Assembly: GCA_900770945.1 (NCBI GenBank)
Contig: CAAGME010000041.1
Coordinates: 42,174-106,173, forward strand
Length of the DNA: 64,000 nucleotides
Direction of reading: 5' to 3'
Source: Clostridia bacterium
GTDB taxonomy: Bacteria; Bacillota; Clostridia; Christensenellales; Borkfalkiaceae
A program made the position numbers and the translations under genes. This document shows positions 15,553 through 22,822 of this stretch, piece after piece; position 1 is the stretch's first letter, and every line of letters starts with the position of its first letter. The notes under the pieces were generated by a model that saw nothing but the letters and a program-made list of their open reading frames with translations, did no database searches and had not been told where the DNA came from.

Positions 15553-17778
15553 TTAAGCTTCGGGCTTATAATTGCTCATTAAGTCTGATAAAACGTTGAC
15601 TTTGCCGTAATCGTAAATCGCGCTGTCTTCGTAACCGGAACCGGCAAAAGCTATTACCTGTCCTTTAAAGCCGAGTGAATAGTAGCCGTCGGACGGAATA
15701 TTGTCCTTAATAGCATAGTCGATAAGTGCTTTCAGTTTTGTTCCCTTCTCGGACAATCCGCCACCACCTTCGATTGCATTATTATCAGAATCTTTAGTCG
15801 GTGTAGTTATTACAAGGACAAAATCACAAAAAGCATTTTTCTTACTATTATAATCCGTAACAACAAATTTATTATTGTCCATAGAGAACAAATAACCATC
15901 TCTTTCGCCGATTCTGACAAGTTTGATAGCACCGAGTTCTTTTTTTGTATATGTATCATAGATAATATATTTGATGTACGCTACGTTAACATTCGACAAA
16001 CGAGTATCTTCAATATTTTCGTTTGAATACCTATTCAATTCAAACGCGCTTGCACCTTTGTCCCATTCATGACTTTTTACCCTAAACATATTTGCGTCAG
16101 GTGCAGTATAGTTTCCGCTTGTAAAATTCGCAAGCGTTGTAAAGCTCTTATCCGGACCAAAAGAGGTTTCTTTGCTATCAACATACAAACTGTTTGTTTT
16201 TGCTACTACTTTTGCCTTTATGTAATATTCGGTGCTTGCTTGATACTTATCACCTAAAGCAAAGTACATAAGCCTTGACCATTCAACACCGATACTCGGC
16301 AGACGTTCCGTAACGCCGTATAAATCGCCGACGGCACCGTCCACTTTTACGCTAAATTTTCCGTCAGTCGTCATTAAGTAAGCATTTCCATTCTTATTAA
16401 CAAGATAAATCGTACCGAGGTCGACACCCTCTTCTTTGTAGAAAGTATATTCGATACGCTCAACAAAGTTATAACGGAGATATCCCGTTTTACCGCTTAC
16501 CGTTCCGTAACTTTCGGGAAAATTTGCTTGCCTGTCAAATTCGATTTGCCAACCCGCCCAACCGTTGCCAAATTTTATAATATCGGCTTCGGGCGTGGCA
16601 AGTCTTGTTAAAACGGTAACTTCGGCTTCGGCAACTATGCCGTCGGCAGTTACTTCAACCGTATTATCTTCAAGCGTGAAAGTTTTAGTCGTGTCGTAAG
16701 TTGCCGCAGTAGTTTCTTCGGAATGTCCGCAAACAGAGCAAACTTTGTTTACTTTCAAGTTTTCGGCTAAAACGTCCTCACCAGCAACGACTCGCTGCTC
16801 TTCGGCAAATTGGAGCTTAGTATAAACATGTTCATTTTTTGCCGCGTTATACTTAACCGCGGAAACGCCGTAGTTGTAAACGGCTTTCGTTATTTCGCCC
16901 ATTTCCGCATTTGCATGCATGTTGAGAACGTAAGTGTTCACCGAATAGCTCAAAGTCTGCCCGATTTGCGTTTCTCCGTCCCAAACGGTAACGATGTATT
17001 TGTTTGCGAAATCAACCACGTTGACGTTTTCATAGCGGAACTTATAGTTGCCTTTTTCGTCTTTGGTAAACTTGTCTATAACTTCGTTATCGCCTACTTT
17101 TAGCTTTAACTTCGCGCCGGCGGTTTCGGGCTTAATTACGAAATAAAGCGAAACGTTATAGTCGAACCTTATACCCGCGCTTACCCATTCATAGCCTGCT
17201 TTTGTGCCGCTAAGCGTTGCTTGCGCGGTGCTGTCGGGAGCGACAAAAGTAGTAGCCAAAGCTGCTTCTTCGGTCGTTAAATCGGCGTTTACAAGCGTGT
17301 AAGAATCCTTTTCAAGATACTTTTCCTGAGCCGCCGCACCGTAATTGAGCATATCTACGGCAAGGGTTTTCATTGCGGCAAACTGTTCGCAAGGCATTTT
17401 GCTATAATCAGCCTTTTTTGCGCGGATAAGTTCGTAAAGATATTCTTTTACGCTCTTTTTCGTTTCGTCAACTTTCGTTTCGCCGTCGTAGATAGTTGCG
17501 GTGACAACTTCATCTAAATATTGCGGGGTTACGTAAGCAAATTCGGCAACGCCGCCCTTTACTTCGCCTACGTAATCTTTGTTTTTGTAATTAAAGGTCA
17601 ATGTGTAACCTTCCGTGTAGTTTTCGATACCGAATTTTAAAACGATATTTTCGTTGAGAGATACGCTTACGCCTTTGAATGCGGGCGTGGTTTCCGCGTT
17701 AGCCTTAACGAAAGTAAGGGCGGACAATGCGCCGAAAGCTACGGCAAGAGTCGCTAAACAACAAATTAGTTTCTTCAT
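15553..17778 (-). CDS. Large secreted protein of unknown function with a duplicated domain
   Basis: A 741-aa protein with a clear signal peptide (residues 1-28, ending VKANA). Two related domains of about 130 aa follow (about 35-165 and 195-335). Both have an 'IVLKFGIEN' or 'VSLYFVIKP' strand block, an 'ATIYDGETKVDET' or 'VTVWDGETQIGQT' block, and end in a helix 'LAVDMLNYGAAAQ' or 'AVYNYGVSAVKYN'. A CxxC element ('CSVCGHSEE', about 350) and a long beta-rich tail complete it. It follows the 45-aa ORF by 12 bp and is the last gene of the operon behind the activator site at 20360-20396. A surface or glycan-binding role is only a guess. Confidence 0.7.
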   Translation of the reverse strand: MKKLICCLATLAVAFGALSALTFVKANAETTPAFKGVSVSLNENIVLKFGIENYTEGYTLTFNYKNKDYVGEVKGGVAEFAYVTPQYLDEVVTATIYDGETKVDETKKSVKEYLYELIRAKKADYSKMPCEQFAAMKTLAVDMLNYGAAAQEKYLEKDSYTLVNADLTTEEAALATTFVAPDSTAQATLSGTKAGYEWVSAGIRFDYNVSLYFVIKPETAGAKLKLKVGDNEVIDKFTKDEKGNYKFRYENVNVVDFANKYIVTVWDGETQIGQTLSYSVNTYVLNMHANAEMGEITKAVYNYGVSAVKYNAAKNEHVYTKLQFAEEQRVVAGEDVLAENLKVNKVCSVCGHSEETTAATYDTTKTFTLEDNTVEVTADGIVAEAEVTVLTRLATPEADIIKFGNGWAGWQIEFDRQANFPESYGTVSGKTGYLRYNFVERIEYTFYKEEGVDLGTIYLVNKNGNAYLMTTDGKFSVKVDGAVGDLYGVTERLPSIGVEWSRLMYFALGDKYQASTEYYIKAKVVAKTNSLYVDSKETSFGPDKSFTTLANFTSGNYTAPDANMFRVKSHEWDKGASAFELNRYSNENIEDTRLSNVNVAYIKYIIYDTYTKKELGAIKLVRIGERDGYLFSMDNNKFVVTDYNSKKNAFCDFVLVITTPTKDSDNNAIEGGGGLSEKGTKLKALIDYAIKDNIPSDGYYSLGFKGQVIAFAGSGYEDSAIYDYGKVNVLSDLMSNYKPEA

Positions 17779-17790
17779 TGTTTTTCCTCC

Positions 17791-17928
17791 TTATCCCTTA
17801 GTGATGTCTTTCCACCCGCCGGGGGTGTCGGGTTCGCCGTCGTTGCCGAAAGGCGTAGACGTGACGATGACGTTTTCGGCTTGAACGAAAATAATTTCTA
17901 CTTCCGATAAAATATACTGCTTTTTCAT
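17791..17928 (-). CDS. 45-aa small protein
   Basis: A short ORF, MKKQYILSEVEII...DITKG, with a near-perfect TAGGAGGA site before its ATG and its own stop just before the Shine-Dalgarno of the next gene. The 'VQAENVIVTSTPFGND' segment resembles short clostridial proteins of the form 'x-D/N-V-I-x-T-S' that I recall as unnamed hypotheticals near surface genes. It has no signal peptide and a Gly/Pro/Asp-rich end ('DGEPDTPGGWKD'). Function unknown. Its position between two large secreted proteins suggests a small regulator, partner or peptide precursor. Confidence 0.65.
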   Translation of the reverse strand: MKKQYILSEVEIIFVQAENVIVTSTPFGNDGEPDTPGGWKDITKG

Positions 17929-17956
17929 TCTAAAATCCTCCTATCTTTTATTGTTT

Positions 17957-20230
17957 TCATTGAGCAAAATCGAGTATTACCGATTTGAAGTTGAAGTCGC
18001 GATCCATACCGCTCAAAACAAGTACTTCCACAACGTTCCAGCCTTTCTGCAAAGAAACCTCGCCTACGCTATATTCTTTGTCGAAATCCGTCCAATCCGA
18101 AAATTGATTGCCGCCGAAACGAACCGTATCGGGGATATCCACTTTTTCTCGCGTTACCTCGGAAACGTCCTGAACCTCGCTTGATAATTTATAAATTCCT
18201 ATATCGAAGAAAGAATTCGCCATAACGCTTCCCGCTCCGCAACCGGCTCTAAAAGAAAGGTTAGCTTTACAGTCCTCTTCGACGAGGAAGTAGAAACGCA
18301 TTTTCGCCCCGGCTCTGAACGAAGCGCACATACTTTCGCGCATAGAGTAAGTGCCGAGATCAAAATCGTCCTTGTTAAGGAAAAAGCTCGAAGTATGCGA
18401 ACCGTTCGGCTTACCGGATTTATCCCAACCGGCAACGACTTCTATACGGCTAATCGTGATATCGAAAGTGTTGACTATGTCCTCGTAGGTAACGGTTATA
18501 CGCGCTTTCCCGCTTGTCGGGTCCGGAGCCGGCGCAACGAGCGAACTGATTTTTAGTTTTTCGGTAACGTCTATAGTCCCGCAAACGGAGCAGCTCGCGG
18601 TAAGCGACATACCCGTTAAATCGAGTTTTTCGCCTTTGGCGTATTTTGTTCTCGTCGGCGCGGTAAAAGTCCAATCTTTCGTTAAATCGTGCGCCCCTTG
18701 TTTTACCTTGATTTTTTTGCAAACGGAACACAATTGATAATGCTCTTTGTCCGTAATTATCCATTTGCCGTCGCCGACGTGTTCATGCGAAACTTCTATA
18801 TTTACGACTGTTGTTTTGCCCTCGTAAGTAATTTCGACTTCGGTATCGTTTTCGGATAACTTCTTATCGTCAAAAGAATAGTCGCTTATTATCTTCTGCG
18901 TACCGTCATTGTAATACGCCGTAACTTCCATTCCCGCAGGGTCGAAAGTTTCGCCCTTAGAATAAACGGTTTTTGTCGGCTTTTTGGTAACGGCAATCGC
19001 ATGAACAACCGCTTCAACGTCGTCAACGCGCTCAACGTTCAGTTTTTTGATTGAAACCACCGTTTCTCCGTATAACTGAGTACCGCTTCTTTCTCCGTCC
19101 TGGAATTTAGAATTCCAATAAAATTCATCCACGGTAAGTTCAAGCACGTTATCGCCCGATTTAAGGAATCCTTCGCACAAATCTACGTCCGCAAATACTC
19201 TCTTCCAATCGGTTCCGCCCGGCAGAGTATTGTTCTTAACGTCTACTTCGATACCGTTAAGCTTTATCGAAGAAAAGAGTTTGGGAAGTTCCATCGGATA
19301 GATTATGCCATGCGCGGGGTAATAGAGATAATAAGTCGCTGCGTTCAAGCCGATTTTCGCATAAGACGCTTTTTCCCGATAAAAGTGAATTTTAATGACT
19401 GCGTTTGCTTTGATTGCAGTTATACCCTGGGTTCTGCTTGCGGAATAAGCAGGCACCTGTATTTCCTCCCAAGGTCCGGAGTTCGTCTCTTTATAACTTT
19501 TTACCGTATTTGCGGCTTCGGCAAAAGCGGGAACCGTTTCCGTCGCTTTTGTCAGATCCGACCGGACGCAATCGCCGCCAAACTCGAAGGATGTCCCCTC
19601 ATAACCAAAGACGGTGAAAACCTGACTTATTTCCAGATACCCTACCGTGAACACATGCGCGCCCGCTTCTACGAGGTAACGCGACGGAGTTTCGACCTCT
19701 TTGCCGTTTTCCGTTAGCGAATAATCGGTTACGGCATCGCTTCTGCCGTCGGCGTAGTTAATCGTCACGGCGATATCTTTCAAGTTGACGTAACTGCCCG
19801 CAACGACGCGGAGATTTATTTTGGAAGTATCTATCGTAAGACTGCCGATTTCCTTTTTCTCGACCGTTATGGGGTAAGTGGTCTTTTTGCCGTAATACTC
19901 GAAAGTAATTTCGGTTACGTTTTCCGTGAGCGCACCTTTCGGCGAGATTTCGTCGCACTCGTACGCGCCGATTTCTTCCTCTTCACCGTCGTTCCACACG
20001 GCTTTTAATCTCATTCCGGAATAGTCGAACTTTTCGCCCACGTTATATTTAGTCTTAGTCGGCGGCGTAAGCACGGAAAATTCCGTAACGTAATACTCGT
20101 CTGGCTCGACGTTTCCGCTCCCGCCGCCTGCGCTTCCGCTCGAACTCGTCGGCGTTTTCGTGCAAGCAACGGAGAATACGCATAGAACGCAGAGCAAGCA
20201 AGCAATGATTTTCTGCAAAGATTTTTTCAT
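17957..20230 (-). CDS. Lipoprotein with bacterial Ig-like (Big_3) domains
   Basis: A 757-aa protein. I chose the ATG at 20230 because GGAGGA precedes it and the next residues form a lipoprotein signal (MKKSLQKIIACLLCVLCV..., lipobox 'FSVAC'). An earlier in-frame start would add 35 basic residues. A Ser/Gly linker leads to three Big_3-type Ig domains, marked by 'PTKTKYNVGEKFDYSGM', 'PTKTVYSKGETFDPAGM' and 'PTRTKYAKGEKLDLTGM'. These alternate with jelly-roll-like regions that may bind glycans, and a CxxC element ('CSVCKK') is present. It should sit on the outer face of the membrane. It is the first gene of the operon activated from 20326-20396. Confidence 0.78.
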   Translation of the reverse strand: MKKSLQKIIACLLCVLCVFSVACTKTPTSSSGSAGGGSGNVEPDEYYVTEFSVLTPPTKTKYNVGEKFDYSGMRLKAVWNDGEEEEIGAYECDEISPKGALTENVTEITFEYYGKKTTYPITVEKKEIGSLTIDTSKINLRVVAGSYVNLKDIAVTINYADGRSDAVTDYSLTENGKEVETPSRYLVEAGAHVFTVGYLEISQVFTVFGYEGTSFEFGGDCVRSDLTKATETVPAFAEAANTVKSYKETNSGPWEEIQVPAYSASRTQGITAIKANAVIKIHFYREKASYAKIGLNAATYYLYYPAHGIIYPMELPKLFSSIKLNGIEVDVKNNTLPGGTDWKRVFADVDLCEGFLKSGDNVLELTVDEFYWNSKFQDGERSGTQLYGETVVSIKKLNVERVDDVEAVVHAIAVTKKPTKTVYSKGETFDPAGMEVTAYYNDGTQKIISDYSFDDKKLSENDTEVEITYEGKTTVVNIEVSHEHVGDGKWIITDKEHYQLCSVCKKIKVKQGAHDLTKDWTFTAPTRTKYAKGEKLDLTGMSLTASCSVCGTIDVTEKLKISSLVAPAPDPTSGKARITVTYEDIVNTFDITISRIEVVAGWDKSGKPNGSHTSSFFLNKDDFDLGTYSMRESMCASFRAGAKMRFYFLVEEDCKANLSFRAGCGAGSVMANSFFDIGIYKLSSEVQDVSEVTREKVDIPDTVRFGGNQFSDWTDFDKEYSVGEVSLQKGWNVVEVLVLSGMDRDFNFKSVILDFAQ

Positions 20231-20325
20231 TAAATCCTCCTTCTTTTTTACCTTTTTAAGTAAATTTTTTTGAATCCGAAAGAGCCTTGCCCGAAAAACG
20301 ATTCGGGCGGCTTTTCGATACGTCG

Positions 20326-20396
20326 ATAATAACAAAAAGCCGAAGGGAGCGCAAGACCTTCGGCGTGAAATGTTTTTTTATCGGCGTGAAATGTTT
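20326..20396 (-). promoter_or_regulatory. Activator-dependent promoter with a LytTR-type direct repeat
   Basis: On the minus strand two perfect 16-bp direct repeats (AAACATTTCACGCCGA; 20381-20396 and 20360-20375) are spaced 21 bp apart. They sit 5 bp upstream of a poor -35 (TTGCGC, 20349-20354), a 17-bp spacer and a good -10 (TATTAT, 20326-20331). ACATTTCAC is close to the ACAnTTnAG half-site of ComE-type LytTR regulators, whose half-sites are also about one 21-bp period apart. A LytTR regulator gene is nearby (21836-22549). Confidence 0.65.
20331..20364 (-). terminator. Terminator after the GHKL kinase gene
   Basis: On the minus strand GCCGAAGG ... CCTTCGGC is followed by TTTTTGTT. It overlaps the promoter elements of the next operon, so stopping read-through and starting the surface operon happen over the same bases. 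Confidence 0.65.
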
Positions 20397-20468
20397 GTTT
20401 ATATGTTTGCCGCAATAAAGTCCGCTTTGCGTAAACGCCGCTAAACAGCCTACGCTTTCGCGGAATTT

Positions 20469-21836
20469 TTAAGCGGGCAAACCCTCCGGCAAAACCCCTT
20501 CCTTTTCGATAGGGAAAACTATATTGAGGTTGAATATTCCGTCTTTTGCGACAATCGAAAGCTCCCCTCCGTACTGTCTGACGGTGTATCGTACGCTTTT
20601 CATTCCGTAACCGTGGAAGCCTTTTTCTTTCGTTTTAGTAGTTTCCGGCAGACCGTCGCGGAAAATGATTTCGCCTTTATATCTATTGCGCAAAGTGACG
20701 ATAACGAAGTTATTGACCGATTTTACGTTTAAACTGACCGTTCTTTCGTTTTTCGGGAAAGCTTTGACCGCCTCTATAGCGTTATCGAGAATATTGCCGA
20801 AAAGCGAATAAATATCGGTTTGCTTCATAAAGCCTACTTTTCTTCCGTCGGCTATGCATGCAAACCTTATGCCGAGATTTTTGCAAATAAGGCTCTTTTC
20901 CGTAAGCACTACGTCGAGAGCTTCGTTATCGGTTTTTACGGTCGCGTCGTAATCGGCGATTATGTTTTCTATTTCCGATATGGCTTCGGAATTTATTTCC
21001 CGCGCTTCGGCAAATCGGCGTATCTGGTGTTTTAAATCGTGGCACTTAAAGTTGATGAGCTTAACGTTTTCCGTCGAAAGCTCATACTGTTTTGTTTTTT
21101 CGCGGGTTATTTCCTTAACGATTTCAAGTTCGTTTACTGTGTTTAGGTGCAAAGGTAAAACAAGAAGCAAACAGATGACAAGCACGCAACAGATAATGTT
21201 GAAACCGTGCAACATCGACAAGGCAAGTTTATCTGTTTCGGGAGAAACGGCGTAGGTTAAAAGGGAGCTGAACACGACGTCGATAAACAATACTCCTCCG
21301 CCGATTACAATCATTTGCGGCGCGGAAAGTTTTTCGACGCCGTACTTATTGACCTTTCTGCCGACTATAAGATACGCCGCCCAATAAGTCATTCCGTAAG
21401 TCCATAAGTACAAAAGCGCGACAAACCAATTCAAGGTTTTTGTTTCCGTAACTCCGCTACCGTAAATATTCGTAAAAAACCCGCCTTCAAGCGAGAAAGC
21501 AACGCTGAAAAGTTCAAACGCTTCGGACGCGACATGCTGAACGGTGTAGCCGATAATTGCGGAAAACAGAACGTTTTTAAAACTTTCGTCATACGCGAAT
21601 TTCAACGCTACGATAGAAAACGCGAACATTGCCGTGAAAACAACTACGCTGTATGCGGCGTTATATATCGTAGGGAACGCAAATGAAAAAAGAACGCACA
21701 AAATAAACCCGCTTAAAAGCCTTAGCCAAAAATGCTTTTTCTTTTCGAAGTTCATGGTGAAAAGCGTTTCGGAAAATAATAGCTGCACGGTAAAAATCGC
21801 CTTATACCAAAAGAACGGATGCGACGGATTCCACAT
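20469..21836 (-). CDS. GHKL-domain sensor histidine kinase (AgrC-like)
   Basis: A 455-aa kinase with an N-terminal half of about six membrane segments and a cytoplasmic GHKL module. The His-acceptor block is 'LINFKCHDLKHQIRRF', the N-box 'LFGNILDNAIEAV' and the G-box 'FHGYGMKSV'. This is the AgrC/NatK type that pairs with LytTR regulators and often senses peptides. No agrB- or agrD-like gene is next to it. Its ATG abuts the regulator's stop at 21836. It is a clear paralogue of 30570-31922 (shared 'YDATVKTDN' and 'LTEKSL' blocks). Confidence 0.88.
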   Translation of the reverse strand: MWNPSHPFFWYKAIFTVQLLFSETLFTMNFEKKKHFWLRLLSGFILCVLFSFAFPTIYNAAYSVVVFTAMFAFSIVALKFAYDESFKNVLFSAIIGYTVQHVASEAFELFSVAFSLEGGFFTNIYGSGVTETKTLNWFVALLYLWTYGMTYWAAYLIVGRKVNKYGVEKLSAPQMIVIGGGVLFIDVVFSSLLTYAVSPETDKLALSMLHGFNIICCVLVICLLLVLPLHLNTVNELEIVKEITREKTKQYELSTENVKLINFKCHDLKHQIRRFAEAREINSEAISEIENIIADYDATVKTDNEALDVVLTEKSLICKNLGIRFACIADGRKVGFMKQTDIYSLFGNILDNAIEAVKAFPKNERTVSLNVKSVNNFVIVTLRNRYKGEIIFRDGLPETTKTKEKGFHGYGMKSVRYTVRQYGGELSIVAKDGIFNLNIVFPIEKEGVLPEGLPA

Positions 21837-22549
21837 TACTTTTCACCTCCGCCAAAGTAAGCGGCAACGGCTTCGAGAAAATCTTTGCGCCGCAAGCGGC
21901 TTATCTGTATTTGCCCGCCGCCGCTGATTTCTATCGTAAGATTGTTAAGCGATACGACATGCCTTAAATTGACAAGATAACAACGGCTGCATTTAAAGAA
22001 CCCCGCCTGCAAAAATTGTTCTTCCACGTCCTTTAGCGCGCCGTAAGTTTTTACGGTCTGCTTTTCCGTATGGTAAACCACGCTGTGATTAAAAACTTCG
22101 ATATACCTTATCGAGGAAAGAGCCATTTTCGTAAACCCCTCGCCGGTGCGGACGGTAATAAACCCGGAAGCGCGACTTTTTATAACTTCCGTCGCACGCG
22201 ACAAAGCAAGCGAAAAATTGTCGTAGATTATCGGTTTGACGATAAAATCAAGGGCGTTTACCGAGTATCCGTTAGCGGCGTATCGAGCCATGTTTGTGAC
22301 GAAAATTATCGGCACCTCCGCGTCGAACTTTCTCAGCCTTTTAGAAGCCTGCAAGCCGTTCATACCGGGAAGTTCTATGTCCATAAACACAAGGTCGTAA
22401 CGCGCGGTGTAATTTTCGATGAACATTTCCGCGTTTTTGAACCACTTTGCGGAAAACTCCGTTTTTTTCGCCGCGCAATAACGCTTTAAGCAAGACCAAA
22501 GCACGTCTTTCTCTCTTTCTTCGTCTTCAATTATAGCAACGTTTATCAT
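21836..22549 (-). CDS. LytTR-family response regulator
   Basis: A 237-aa regulator: receiver domain with Asp in 'LVFMDIELPGMNGLQ' and Lys in 'DFIVKP', then a LytTR DNA-binding domain ('YIEVFNHSVVYHTEKQTVKTYG', 'FFKCSRCYLVNLRHV'). It probably binds the 21-bp-spaced direct repeats at 20360-20396 and turns on the secreted-protein operon there. AAGGGGG precedes the ATG and a promoter is at 22586-22614. It is paralogous to the regulator at 31954-32670. Confidence 0.9.
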   Translation of the reverse strand: MINVAIIEDEEREKDVLWSCLKRYCAAKKTEFSAKWFKNAEMFIENYTARYDLVFMDIELPGMNGLQASKRLRKFDAEVPIIFVTNMARYAANGYSVNALDFIVKPIIYDNFSLALSRATEVIKSRASGFITVRTGEGFTKMALSSIRYIEVFNHSVVYHTEKQTVKTYGALKDVEEQFLQAGFFKCSRCYLVNLRHVVSLNNLTIEISGGGQIQISRLRRKDFLEAVAAYFGGGEK

Positions 22550-22585
22550 TTCAAGCCCCCTTATCGACTGTTGTATTTTATTTTT

Positions 22586-22614
22586 ATGTTACACCGCAAA
22601 TTTAATATTGTCAA
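22586..22614 (-). promoter_or_regulatory. Promoter of the second LytTR/GHKL pair
   Basis: On the minus strand: TTGACA (22609-22614), a 17-bp spacer and TAACAT (22586-22591). Unlike the 20326 and 30420 promoters it shows no obvious direct repeat upstream. Confidence 0.6.
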
Positions 22615-22822
22615 TTATTTTTTAGAACATTCCGAAATTTTTATTCTCATCGCTTTTTGTCGGTTTTTATTTGCCTTTCAACTATTCAACTACAAAAAAG
22701 CTCGGCTATAAATCGATTATCGCACATATAAAGACGGCTGCGAGTTTACTCGCGGCCGGCAAGACGAATGAGTTGAAAACAAAAACTCAAACGAGTGTTT
22801 CGTGTGTTTTTATAAATATCGC

